Part shown: in pieces, positions 33,898-42,603 of the stretch
Layout of the letters: the number at the start of each line of letters is the position of its first letter
Position numbering within the stretch: the first letter of the stretch is position 1
Assembly: GCF_014649655.1 (NCBI RefSeq)
Contig: NZ_BMTL01000001.1
Coordinates: forward strand, 248,001-312,000
DNA: 64,000 nucleotides
Direction of reading: 5' to 3'
Origin: Streptomyces humidus
GTDB lineage: Bacteria > Actinomycetota > Actinomycetes > Streptomycetales > Streptomycetaceae
Notes under the pieces: model-generated
What the model was told of the DNA's origin: nothing
What the model saw: the letters and a program-made list of their open reading frames with translations, nothing else
The model's database searches: none
Translations under genes and position numbers: made by a program

Positions 33898-34755
33898 CTA
33901 CGCGTCCTTGAACTCCTGGCGCTGCCTGCCGAGCCCCTCGATCTCCAGCTCCACCACGTCCCCGGCCCGCAGGTACGGCTTCGGCTCGGGCTCGCCCATC
34001 GCCACGCCCGCGGGCGTCCCGGTGTTGATGACGTCACCGGGGTACAGGGTCATGAACTGGCTGACGTAGCGCACGACCTCCCCTACGGGGAAAATCTGCT
34101 CGGCCGTGGTCCCGTCTTGCTTCAGCTCGCCGTTCACCCAGAGCCTCAGGGACAGGTCCTGCGGGTCGGCGACCTCGTCGGCCGTCACCAGCCAGGGCCC
34201 CAGCGGGTTGAACGTCTCGCAGTTCTTCCCCTTGTCCCAGGTCCCGCCCCGCTCGATCTGGAACTCCCGCTCCGACACGTCGTGCGCGACGGCGTACCCC
34301 GCGACGTGCGCGAGCCCGTCCTGCGCCGACTCCAGATAGCGGGCCGTACGCCCGATGACGACCGCCAGCTCGACCTCCCAGTCGGTCTTGACGGACCGGC
34401 GCGGCACCAGGACGGTGTCGTACGGCCCCACGACGGTGTCCGCCGCCTTGAAGAAGACCACGGGCTCGGCGGGCGGCTCGGACCCCGTCTCCCGGGCGTG
34501 ATCGTGGTAGTTGAGCCCGATGCACACGATCTTGCCGATCCGCGCCAGCGGCGGCCCGATCCGCAGCCCGGTCGCGTCCAGCGCCGGCAGCTCCCCGGAC
34601 TCGGCGGCGGCCCGGACCCGGCCGAGCGCCACGTCGTCGGCGAGCAGCGCCCCGTCGACGTCCGGGACGACCCCGGAGAGGTCCCGCAGGACTCCCTCGG
34701 AGTCGAGCAGCGCGGGACGCTCCGCTCCGGCCGTACCGACTCGCAGCAGCTTCAT
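33898..34755 (-). CDS. Fumarylacetoacetate hydrolase (FAH) family protein
   Basis: A 285-residue protein. The core FAH fold begins at IGKIVCIGLNYHDHARETG (about residue 72). Metal ligands lie in PVVFFKAADTVVGPYD, KTDWEVELAVVIG (Glu/Glu) and the Asp of AVAHDVSEREFQ. GDVINTGTPAGVAMG is the C-terminal signature. It would hydrolyse or decarboxylate a beta-keto or acylpyruvate-type acid using Mg2+. It stands alone, convergent with the UPF0303 gene and downstream of a YidC paralogue on the same strand. Confidence 0.9.
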   Translation of the reverse strand: MKLLRVGTAGAERPALLDSEGVLRDLSGVVPDVDGALLADDVALGRVRAAAESGELPALDATGLRIGPPLARIGKIVCIGLNYHDHARETGSEPPAEPVVFFKAADTVVGPYDTVLVPRRSVKTDWEVELAVVIGRTARYLESAQDGLAHVAGYAVAHDVSEREFQIERGGTWDKGKNCETFNPLGPWLVTADEVADPQDLSLRLWVNGELKQDGTTAEQIFPVGEVVRYVSQFMTLYPGDVINTGTPAGVAMGEPEPKPYLRAGDVVELEIEGLGRQRQEFKDA

Positions 34756-34898
34756 GGTGACTGTCTCCCTCGATCGCGGGTCATCCGTCGGCGGGTGCAG
34801 CCATCGGATGACTGGTCGATCCTCCGGACTGGACGCCCACTCCGCAATACCCGGTTCACGTACTGGACCGTAATCGGTGGAACTTTGCCGACGGGCCG

Positions 34899-35621
34899 TC
34901 ACCGGTAGAGGACGGCCCGCTCGATCGCGCTCCAGGTCGCACTCGTGATCACGTAGAGCGCGGCGGCCAGCGGCACGACGGCCACCGTGACCAGCGTGAA
35001 GAAGGACATGAACGGCATGACCTTGGTGAGGACGCCGGCCCCGGGCACGTCCTGGCCACCGGTCACGGGCAGCGACGTCCGCCTGGTGCGCAGGCAGGTG
35101 AAGGACGCGACGGCCGCGGCGACCGCGAAGAGCACCAGGTAGACCAGCCCCGCCCCGCCGACCGGACCGCCTCCCGCGAGCGCGTCCGCCCAGCGGCCGC
35201 CGAGGGGCGCGGCGAACAGACGGTGGCCGAGCAGTCCGTCGCCCGCGCCGCCGGCCGAGGAGCCGGAGAAGAGGCGGTAGAGCACGAAGAACGCGGGGAG
35301 CTGGAGCAGGCTGGGCAGGCAGCCGGAGAGCGGCGACACCTTCTCCTCGGCGTGCAGGTCCAGCACCGCCCGCTGGAACTTCTCGGGGTTCTTGCCGTGC
35401 TTCGCGCGCAGTGCCGCGATCTTGGGCTGCAAGGCCGTGCGGGCCTTCTGCCCACGGGCGGCCGCGCGGGACAGGGGATGCACGAGGAGTCGTACGAACG
35501 CGGTGAACAGGACGATCGCGGCGGCCGCGGAGGCGGTGCCGAACACGGGCTGGAGCAGGTCGGCGAGGTGCTCGACCAGGCCGGCGAAAACGGCCAGGGG
35601 TGCGGACAGCAGTACGGACAT
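34899..35621 (-). CDS. YidC/Oxa1-type membrane protein insertase paralogue
   Basis: A 240-residue membrane protein with about five helices. The conserved FTAFVRLLVHPLSRAAARGQ (about residue 40) carries the groove arginine region, followed by LQPKIAALRAKHGKNPEKFQ and GCLPSLLQLPAFFVLYRLF. It is shorter than the main YidC and lacks the Lys/Arg-rich C-terminal extension, so it is probably a second insertase. ATG 35621 is assigned. The DUF6412 gene lies upstream on the same strand. Confidence 0.85.
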   Translation of the reverse strand: MSVLLSAPLAVFAGLVEHLADLLQPVFGTASAAAAIVLFTAFVRLLVHPLSRAAARGQKARTALQPKIAALRAKHGKNPEKFQRAVLDLHAEEKVSPLSGCLPSLLQLPAFFVLYRLFSGSSAGGAGDGLLGHRLFAAPLGGRWADALAGGGPVGGAGLVYLVLFAVAAAVASFTCLRTRRTSLPVTGGQDVPGAGVLTKVMPFMSFFTLVTVAVVPLAAALYVITSATWSAIERAVLYR

Positions 35622-35716
35622 GGGTGAGGAGCCCTCCGGGGGTCTCGTCGTGCCGGTGGTGCGTGGAAGCGGCATGACGACCCGCGCGGGGTCACGGAGA
35701 CGAAGCGGTGTGTGCC

Positions 35717-36130
35717 CTACGCGACGGTCGTCGGGAGGGCGTGACCGGGCGCCCTGGGGCGGGGCCGCCCGGAGGCGTCGGGATCGCGTTGCGGCAGGAA
35801 GGCCGTACGGCGGGCCCGGTCCCTGATGGCCGTCCGCACCCGGGTGGGCGGGACGGCGGGCGCGCTGCGGGCTGCCACCAGCGCGCAGACGGCGAGGGCC
35901 GATCCGGCCGCGGCGGTCGCGGCGAGCGCGACGGCGGCCGAGACGGCCGAGAGGCCGCCGGCGTCCAGGAGGAGGACGTCCATGACGAGCAGGAGGAGCA
36001 GCGGGACCGCTCGCGGGAACGAGCGTGAGAACGAGCGGGGGCTCGGGCGTGAGAACGAGCGGGGGAACGAGAGCGGGCTCGGGCGGGCGGAAGGCGAGGC
36101 GAACCGGTTACGGAACACGTTTCCCTCCAT
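35717..36130 (-). CDS. DUF6412 membrane protein
   Basis: A 137-residue protein. The family core (about residues 45-137) is a hydrophobic pair of helices (VPLLLLLVMDVLLLDAGGL; AAVALAATAAAGSALAVCAL) followed by RTRVRTAIRDRARRTAFLPQRDPDASGRPRPRAPG. The N-terminal 40 residues are an Arg/Ser/Pro repeat (PRSFSRPSPRSFSRSFPRA) encoded by short direct repeats, absent from a typical member, so the real start may be internal. It lies just upstream of the YidC paralogue and may assist it. Confidence 0.75.
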   Translation of the reverse strand: MEGNVFRNRFASPSARPSPLSFPRSFSRPSPRSFSRSFPRAVPLLLLLVMDVLLLDAGGLSAVSAAVALAATAAAGSALAVCALVAARSAPAVPPTRVRTAIRDRARRTAFLPQRDPDASGRPRPRAPGHALPTTVA

Positions 36131-36492
36131 CCGTTGCCCTTTTCCCTCTTCCCTCGGGCGTCCGTCGACCGCCCCTCAGGCCTACCCGGTTTATACCCCA
36201 CTCCGGGGCCGCGGTCAGCCTCGGCCCAGCCCAGGCCGCTTGCATTGCGGAGGCTTGCGTCACGGGACGAGGGTTTGCGCCCCCGGGTCCAGCTTGTATC
36301 AGGTGTGTGAGACAAGATCTCGACCACGGCATCTGTACCACGGGACGGCCCGGACGGACGGGGCGTGACAGCCCGAACGGACGGACTCGGCGTGACAGCC
36401 CGGACGGACTCGGCGGGACCGCGGGGCCGCCCGGAGGGGCTCCGCGGGGCCGTCCTGACGGGCTCGGCGGGGCCCTGCGAGGGGCCACCGGG
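36131..36492. other. 362-base repeat-rich intergenic region
   Basis: No supportable gene. It holds direct repeats of a GGCGTGACAGCCCG-type element (about 36362 and 36389) and several GC-rich hairpins before the sortase stop. The more AT-rich stretch near 36180-36310 probably holds the DUF6412 promoter. Confidence 0.5.
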
Positions 36493-37308
36493 CTATCCGC
36501 GAGGAAGCGTCGCGACCAGCTCGCCCCACACGACCAGGCGGTACCGGGAGGTGTACTCGGGCGTGCAGGTGGTGAGGGTGAGGTAGCGGCCGGGGGCGTC
36601 GTAGCCGTAGGCGGGCCGGGCGAGGGAACGGGGCACGGGCCGGATGACGCCCGCGTCGCGGGGTGAGGTCTGCGGCAGGACCTCGTCGACGACGTAGGTG
36701 TAGGTCGCGTCGCGGGTCGCCACCTCCACTTTGTCGCCCTTCCTGAGCCGGTTCAGGTGCCGGAAGGGCTCGCCGTGGGTGTTGCGGTGTCCGGCGACCG
36801 CGAAGTTGCCTTCCTGGCCCGGCTGTTGAGTGCCGGCGTAGTGGCCGACGTACCCCTTGTCGAGGACGTCCCGCTTGCTCGTGCCCTCGGCGACGGGGAC
36901 CCGAAGCGCGAGGCGTGGGATGCGCAGGACCGCGTAGGCCTGCGAGGTGCGGGGCGTGCCGCCCGACGTCGGGCCCTTCGCGCCGCCGTCGCCTGTTCCC
37001 CCGAGGCCGCCGCCGTCACCCGCCCCGGCCCCCGAACCGGAACCGGCGTCCGAGCCCGCTCCCGTGCCCGTTCCGGGTCCGGAGCCGTCCGCGCCGACGC
37101 CGCCGCCGTCCCCCCACGCCCGCTCCAGCGCCTCCACGCGCCGCTCGGCGCCCTCCTTGGCCTCCCGGTTGGTCCACCACAGCTGATGCGCGACGAGAAG
37201 CAGCATCAACACCCCTGCGGTGACCAGGACTTCGGCACCGCTCCAGAGCACCCGCCGGTACCGGGCGCGCCGCCGCCGGGTGCTGTGCTGTACGAGGGGG
37301 ATCCGCAC
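36493..37308 (-). CDS. Class E sortase
   Basis: A 271-residue membrane transpeptidase. A single membrane helix (EVLVTAGVLMLLLVAHQLWW, about residues 30-50) is followed by a long Gly/Ser/Asp linker. The beta-barrel sortase domain (about 125-271) has VAGHRNTHG (catalytic His), LTTCTPEYTSRYRLVVWG (catalytic Cys and Arg) near the end, and VPVAEGTSKRDVLDKGYVGHY. It would attach LAxTG proteins such as the one at 29512-30501 to the cell wall. The start is uncertain: GTG 37308 is used, but the frame is open much further upstream. Confidence 0.85.
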   Translation of the reverse strand: MRIPLVQHSTRRRRARYRRVLWSGAEVLVTAGVLMLLLVAHQLWWTNREAKEGAERRVEALERAWGDGGGVGADGSGPGTGTGAGSDAGSGSGAGAGDGGGLGGTGDGGAKGPTSGGTPRTSQAYAVLRIPRLALRVPVAEGTSKRDVLDKGYVGHYAGTQQPGQEGNFAVAGHRNTHGEPFRHLNRLRKGDKVEVATRDATYTYVVDEVLPQTSPRDAGVIRPVPRSLARPAYGYDAPGRYLTLTTCTPEYTSRYRLVVWGELVATLPRG

Positions 37309-37645
37309 GCGGGCACCATAGGCGGCGGGGGACGAGGTCTCCAGACTGTTCGCACGCTCGAACCCGCCCCGCCCTTCCTCCACAGGTTTGAGAAAGGGCT
37401 GTCGGAACTCTCGACAACACCAAGGAACACACCCGATGCTTCGTGACGCACAGCCGCAGAGAGCCGCGGACGCGAAGACGCACGACACGCCCTGAGGCGT
37501 CGCCCACCCACACGTTCCCGCACTGACGCAACGCACGCACAGACGCACGCATACACAGAAGCACTGACGCACTGACGCACTGACGCATCCGACGACGTCG
37601 GTCGGGACGACCGGCTGTCGATCGCAGTCATGAAGCGGAGAAGTC
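37309..37645. other. 337-base intergenic region with microsatellite-like repeats
   Basis: No gene is supported. It contains a GCACTGAC octamer repeat listed separately and, before it, related GACGCACG units. Frames through it are Cys/Val-rich nonsense. The galactanase promoter probably lies in the last 60 bases. Confidence 0.5.
37562..37590. repeat. 8-bp tandem repeat (GCACTGAC)
   Basis: Three full copies and a partial fourth of GCACTGAC, with looser ACGCAC-type repeats from about 37515. It lies 60-80 bases before the galactanase start. Slippage could change promoter spacing. Confidence 0.75.
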
Positions 37646-39121
37646 ATGATCCGACGCAGGACACTGCTGACGGCCACCGGTGGCGCGCTCCTCGGAAGCG
37701 CCCTCGCGACGGGCACCGCCCGGGCGGACGCCACCATCGCCGTCAACCCTTCGACGACGTACGGCACTTGGGAGGGATGGGGTACGTCCCTGGCCTGGTG
37801 GGCGAACGTCTTCGGCGCCCGGGACGACTTCGCCGACATCTTCTTCACGACCAAGTCGGTCGCCTACAACGGCAGGACCCTCCCCGGCCTCGGCCTCAAC
37901 ATCGCCCGCTACAACCTGGGCGCGTGCAGCTGGAACTCGGTGGGCGGCACGTCGATGGCGGTGTCGCCCAACATCCCTCGCTTCAAGCAGATCGAGGGCT
38001 ACTGGCAGGACTGGAACAACGAGGACCCGACGTCCTCCGCCTGGGACTGGACCGCGGACGCGACCCAGCGCGCGATGCTCCAGAAGGCGGTGTCGCGCGG
38101 CGCGACGACGGAGCTGTTCGCCAACTCCCCCATGTGGTGGATGTGCCTGAACCACAACCCGTCCGGCGCCTCGGACGGCGGCAACAACCTCCAGTCCTGG
38201 AACTACCGCCAGCACGCCTCGCACCTCGCGGCGGTCGCGTCGTACGCGAAGACGAACTGGGGCGTGAACTTCGCGACGGTCGACGCCTTCAACGAGCCGT
38301 CGTCGTCCTGGTGGACGGCGACCGGGACGCAGGAGGGCTGCCACATGGACGCGACCGTCCAGTCGGCCGTACTGCCCTATCTGCGGAGCGAGTTGGACAA
38401 GCGCGGCCTGACGGCGACGAGGATCTCGGCGTCGGACGAAACGAGCTACGACCTCGCCCGCACCACCTGGAACTCCTTCTCGTCGACGACGAAGGGGTAC
38501 GTCAACCGGGTCAACGTCCACGGCTACCAGGGCTCGGGCGGCCGCCGCGACCTGCTCTACACGGACGTGGTGACGACCGCCGGCAAGGCGCTGTGGAACT
38601 CCGAGACCGGCGACAAGGACGGCACGGGTCTCACGATGGCGAGCAACCTGCTCTACGACTTCCGCTGGCTGCACCCGACGGCGTGGGTCTACTGGCAGGT
38701 CATGGACCCGTCCTCGGGCTGGGCGATGATCGCGTACGACCCGAACACGCTGGCGGCCGGCGCGGTCACCACGAAGTACTACGTGATGGCCCAGTTCAGC
38801 CGGCACATCCGTCCCGGCATGACGATCCTCGACACGGGCGTGAGCTACGCGGCCGCGGCGCTGGACAGGAGCGCGAAACGCCTGGTCATCGTCGCGGCGA
38901 ACACGTCGTCCTCGGCCCAGACCCTGACCTTCGACCTGTCCCGCTTCACGACGGTGACGGGCGGCTCGTCGGGCCTGGTCCCGCGCTGGAACACGGTGAC
39001 GAGCGGCTCCGGCGACCTCTACGCGTCCTACTCGGACACGCGCCTGAGCGGAAAGACGATCAGCGTGCCGTTCGCGGCGGGCGCGGTGCAGACCCTTCAG
39101 GTGGACGGGGTCACGGTCTAG
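37646..39121 (+). CDS. Secreted GH30-type glycoside hydrolase, probable endo-beta-1,6-galactanase
   Basis: A 491-residue exported enzyme. The N-terminal RRRTLLTATGGALLGSALA is a Tat signal. The (beta/alpha)8 domain has the acid/base in DAFNEPSSSWW (Glu about 217) and the nucleophile in LWNSETGD (Glu about 320). A C-terminal beta domain ends in LQVDGVTV. The start EGWGTSLAWWA and the spacing match the GH30_5 endo-beta-1,6-galactanases described in Streptomyces and fungi, which cut arabinogalactan side chains. Substrate is inferred from family only. ATG 37646 has GGAG upstream. Confidence 0.83.
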   Translation: MIRRRTLLTATGGALLGSALATGTARADATIAVNPSTTYGTWEGWGTSLAWWANVFGARDDFADIFFTTKSVAYNGRTLPGLGLNIARYNLGACSWNSVGGTSMAVSPNIPRFKQIEGYWQDWNNEDPTSSAWDWTADATQRAMLQKAVSRGATTELFANSPMWWMCLNHNPSGASDGGNNLQSWNYRQHASHLAAVASYAKTNWGVNFATVDAFNEPSSSWWTATGTQEGCHMDATVQSAVLPYLRSELDKRGLTATRISASDETSYDLARTTWNSFSSTTKGYVNRVNVHGYQGSGGRRDLLYTDVVTTAGKALWNSETGDKDGTGLTMASNLLYDFRWLHPTAWVYWQVMDPSSGWAMIAYDPNTLAAGAVTTKYYVMAQFSRHIRPGMTILDTGVSYAAAALDRSAKRLVIVAANTSSSAQTLTFDLSRFTTVTGGSSGLVPRWNTVTSGSGDLYASYSDTRLSGKTISVPFAAGAVQTLQVDGVTV

Positions 39122-39390
39122 CACGGCCGGGGAGGGCCGGCGCCGGGCAGAAGCGGCGTCGGCCCGTGGCGACAGCTGGCGCGACGGCCGGGGGCGGACG
39201 CGACGACGGCCGGGGGCGGCGATCCCGTCCGGAAGAGGGCGATCCCGGCCGGTCGAGGGGAATCCCGGCCGACTGGAGATCCACAACGCTGTCCAGACTC
39301 TGGACACCTCGACGAGCTGATCCGCAATCCCGCGCCCCCTGGCCTGCAGATATCTCTCTTTCGTCAGCGGGCGGCGCTACGGTGTCATCC

Positions 39391-40410
39391 ATGCGCCCCG
39401 ACACGCCTGCCGAGAACGTCGACCACACCGCCGAAGCGGCACGCCTGGAGCGGACCGCCGGCCGGTATCCCGAGGACGCGGAAGCCCTGCTGCTGCAGTC
39501 CGCGGCCCACCTGGAACTGGCCGGCGACCGCCCCGCCGCGACGACCCTGTACGACCGCCTGCTGTCGTCCCCGGACAGCCTGGAGAACCCGCATCTGGTC
39601 CGCGCCCTGAAGGCCGCGAACCTGTGGGAGTACGGTCACGAGGCCGAGGCCCGGGCCATCATCGACGGCATCCGCGCCGCGGCCCCCCGCGACCCGGCCC
39701 CCTGGGTGATCGTCGCCGAGTCCCTGGAGTCCCACGACGAGCTGGAAGCGGCGCAGAAGACGTTCACCGAGGGCGTCGACCTGCTCCTGGCGGACGTGCC
39801 GGAGCCCCCGCCGCACGCTTCCCACCCCCTGCTCTTCGGCCGCCACCGCGTACGCCGCATGCTGGGATCCGCTCACGACGACTGGGACGTCCTCGCCGAC
39901 ACCCTCCACACCTCCCCCGTCCCCCTGGACGAGCTCCACGACCCCAAACGCGTCTGGTCCCTGGGCTCGGACAACCCGGCCGAACTGCAGGCGGAGATCT
40001 CCCGCCTGCGCGCCGAGCTCGGCAGTTACCGCGAGGAACTGTCCCGCCCGTTCCCGGTCGCGGTCCTGCACTGGCCGGCGGCCGAGCTGGCGGAGCTGAT
40101 CGCCGCGTACCCGACCCTGGAGGCGGAGTACCCCTCGCACGAGGAGCACCTGGCCGGCATAGAGGCGTCCCTGCGCGAGCTGTCCGCCTCGGGCACGCCC
40201 AACCTCGGCATCGTCACCGGCACGGTCCCCTCCTACGAAGCCTTCGCAGCCTCGGAGGCCTCGTCCCCGTCCGACACCGACCTCCTCCCCCAGTACGCGA
40301 CGACCTTGGCAGCGAGGGGAAGGGCCACGGGATGGCCGCCGGAGCGGGGGGCGGTTTGTTGGTGCGGGTCGGGGCGGAGCTACAGCAAGTGTCACGGGGT
40401 TGGAGTGTAA
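39391..40410 (+). CDS. TPR-like protein with C-terminal SEC-C zinc motif
   Basis: A 339-residue cytoplasmic protein. The N-terminal half is a helical TPR-like array (RYPEDAEALLLQSAAHLELAGD; LVRALKAANLWEYGHEAEARAI). The last residues are CWCGSGRSYSKCHG, the SEC-C metal-binding motif (C-x-C...C-H) seen in SecA and many stand-alone proteins. It may tether the protein to ribosomes or nucleic acid; the exact role is unknown. It marks the last core-type gene before the accessory region. Confidence 0.8.
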   Translation: MRPDTPAENVDHTAEAARLERTAGRYPEDAEALLLQSAAHLELAGDRPAATTLYDRLLSSPDSLENPHLVRALKAANLWEYGHEAEARAIIDGIRAAAPRDPAPWVIVAESLESHDELEAAQKTFTEGVDLLLADVPEPPPHASHPLLFGRHRVRRMLGSAHDDWDVLADTLHTSPVPLDELHDPKRVWSLGSDNPAELQAEISRLRAELGSYREELSRPFPVAVLHWPAAELAELIAAYPTLEAEYPSHEEHLAGIEASLRELSASGTPNLGIVTGTVPSYEAFAASEASSPSDTDLLPQYATTLAARGRATGWPPERGAVCWCGSGRSYSKCHGVGV

Positions 40411-40569
40411 GGAGGTCGGGGAGAGCGACCGACCAGGCCTCCATTCAGATAACAAGGTGAGTCACCCAGAAGAACGCGTACCTCAGCCTGCGAGCGAGTC
40501 ATTCACTCTGACCCACTCCCGCCTCTCCGCTATGCCATTAAGCCAGCTCACGACCAGTGGAGGAATCCC

Positions 40570-41760
40570 ATGTCAGACCAGAGCCCTGAAGGAATGCTGC
40601 CTGTTGACGTCGACTCCGGAGAAAGTGAAGAAGATGTTATAGACCGCCTCACTGCGGCCCGCGCAAGTATCTCTGCCACAGATTGGACAATCGAGACGAT
40701 CGTCACTCAAATGCGCAAGGGGCGAATTGACCTCAACCCCAAATTCCAACGTCGCGCCGCTTGGACAAATCCCACCAAGAGCCGCTTCATTGAGTCCGCA
40801 ATTCTCTCCTATCCAATTCCACAGATCGTCCTCGCGGAAAAGCCTGAACGCCCTGGGCATTATTTCGTGATCGACGGTAAGCAACGACTCCTGGCGCTAC
40901 GCCAATTCTATGCCGGCGAAGGACTGGACAAGGATGTCGACTTTGAACCTTTCAAAATCACGGGCACCTCAATTCTGGAAAGCGTGCGCGGGTACGACAT
41001 CAAAAAGCTCGAAAATCAACGCGTTGACCTGTTTGACGCGTTCGAGAATCACACAATCAGAACAGTATCGATCAAGGGCTGGGAGTCAGAAGACTTCCTT
41101 TACACGCTATTTCTACGCCTAAATACTGGAAGCGTACCGCTCTCACCACAGGAGCTCCGCCAGGCTCTAGTCCCGGGAGAATTTGTAAACTTCGTGGACG
41201 AGCAGTCAGGCGTTAGCCCAGGCCTACAGCATCTACTTGGCAACAAGGGCCCAGACCGTCGAATGATCGACGCCGAAATGCTCGTCCGCTATTTTGGGTT
41301 CCAGAATTCACCAGTGAAGTATCGGGGAAATCTTAAAGATTTCCTGGACAAGACCTGCGTTCACTTCAATAAATTCTGGTCCTCATCTCAGCGTGACATC
41401 ATCGGGCAACTCTCAGACCTCGAGCGAGCGATCGACGTTGCGCGGCAGATCTTCTCTGACGAGGGCGCATGCCACAAGTGGTCTGGCGTTCGATGGGAGC
41501 GAAGTCTCAATCGGGCTGTTTTCGATGTTCAAGTTAATGCATTCACTGATGCCCGAGTGAGAGACATAGCTCTAGGGCGGGCTCCCGAAGTCAATGCGGC
41601 TTTCAAGCGGCTCTGCGTCGAGAACGATAGGTTCGTTGCTGCCGTTACCAGCACAACGAAGAGCATAGACGCAACCAGGAATCGATTCGATATCTGGAAT
41701 TCAACCCTAGAGGAAATTCTTGGGGTTGCTCCCCGGCGACCCGCATGCCTGGACGACTGA
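40570..41760 (+). CDS. DUF262 (ParB/Srx-like) nuclease-family protein
   Basis: A 396-residue protein. The DUF262 domain (about residues 35-240) has LNPKFQRRAAWT, SRFIESAILSYPIPQIVL and the signature FVIDGKQRLLALRQFY (Asp102-Gly-Lys-Gln-Arg), the nucleotide-binding/hydrolysis motif of the ParB-like fold, then FLRLNTGSVPLSPQELRQAL. No DUF1524 HNH domain follows, so it is not a complete GmrSD. The C-terminal half is helical. DNA is visibly AT-richer than the flanking genes. GGAGGA lies before ATG 40570. It is immediately followed by a HEPN RNase gene, a pairing typical of phage-defence or toxin modules. Confidence 0.85.
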   Translation: MSDQSPEGMLPVDVDSGESEEDVIDRLTAARASISATDWTIETIVTQMRKGRIDLNPKFQRRAAWTNPTKSRFIESAILSYPIPQIVLAEKPERPGHYFVIDGKQRLLALRQFYAGEGLDKDVDFEPFKITGTSILESVRGYDIKKLENQRVDLFDAFENHTIRTVSIKGWESEDFLYTLFLRLNTGSVPLSPQELRQALVPGEFVNFVDEQSGVSPGLQHLLGNKGPDRRMIDAEMLVRYFGFQNSPVKYRGNLKDFLDKTCVHFNKFWSSSQRDIIGQLSDLERAIDVARQIFSDEGACHKWSGVRWERSLNRAVFDVQVNAFTDARVRDIALGRAPEVNAAFKRLCVENDRFVAAVTSTTKSIDATRNRFDIWNSTLEEILGVAPRRPACLDD

Positions 41761-41771
41761 GCGAGGCACCC

Positions 41772-42398
41772 ATGAATCTCGTATCAGATCTGAAGAGCGA
41801 CATCGAGGAATTGAGGGATGCCCTTCTTGACACAGACGCCCTCACAGTAGCTCCACCAGACGATCTCACTCGACGCCAACAACTTCTTATCACCTCCTTC
41901 GTGATCCTCGCACACGCGCACATTGAGGAGTTCATCGAAGAGCTCTTCGTTTCTTACGTGGACGCGCGCACCGCAGAGATAACTGAAGATTCAACACCAC
42001 ACTGCTTCATCCGACTTTCTCTGCACTTTTCTCCCGACCTGATTGGCCAGGGTGCAGGTAAATACCCCACGACTCAAATTTGCCAAACAGCCATTAACCT
42101 ATACCGTTCAAAGGTAGTAAAAATCAATAATGGACTAAAGGCGGCGAATATAGCCGCCTTAGCCAGGCCTCTCGGGCTAAACGGGGACCAGCTTTCGGAC
42201 AACTGTGAGCGGCTGTTCAGATCTCTAAATACACTCGGGGCGAAGCGCGGAAAAATGGCTCACACGTCATCCCAGTCAGCTAACGAAACTGTCTACGCCA
42301 GCCAAGCCGTGGGATGGGTGAACGATGTCGTAGACAACATCGATGAACTCGTCAAATTTCTCAACGGATCTATCCCGATCGCCACACCTACAACCTGA
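41772..42398 (+). CDS. HEPN-domain RNase (RiboL-PSP/MAE_28990-like)
   Basis: A 208-residue all-helical protein. The first core helix is LTRRQQLLITSFVILAHAHI (about residues 35-55), followed by EEFIEELFVSYVDA. The catalytic R-x4-H is RGKMAH (Arg159, His164), preceded by LFRSLNTLGAK. This layout fits the RiboL-PSP-type HEPN families often next to DUF262. ATG 41772 is chosen for GAGG five bases upstream, 11 bases after the DUF262 stop. A TTA codon at 42159-42161 (codon 130) makes it likely bldA-dependent. It probably cuts RNA when released from its partner; that is inference from the family. Confidence 0.78.
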   Translation: MNLVSDLKSDIEELRDALLDTDALTVAPPDDLTRRQQLLITSFVILAHAHIEEFIEELFVSYVDARTAEITEDSTPHCFIRLSLHFSPDLIGQGAGKYPTTQICQTAINLYRSKVVKINNGLKAANIAALARPLGLNGDQLSDNCERLFRSLNTLGAKRGKMAHTSSQSANETVYASQAVGWVNDVVDNIDELVKFLNGSIPIATPTT

Positions 42399-42603
42399 GT
42401 AGTCCGTGCTTTACCTGCTTTACACAGACAACTACGTGATGCTCTGCCAATTCGGGTTGGTTGGACTGGGGGGGCGGGATCACATACGCACAGCATTCCG
42501 GCTACCTGCTCCGAACGCCCATCGCGCCAGCGTTCGCGCTCCCGGCGTCAGTGGCCCCTGCTAGAAACTAGTCACGATGAACGAATAATCGAGGGGGCCA
42601 AGG

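Noticed and set aside
37309..37645. Cys/Val-rich frame upstream of the sortase as a possible small secreted peptide
   Set aside because: It derives from the GCACTGAC repeat and lacks a credible start.
40570..42398. The DUF262 pair as a GmrSD type IV restriction system
   Set aside because: No DUF1524 HNH motif is present in either protein.
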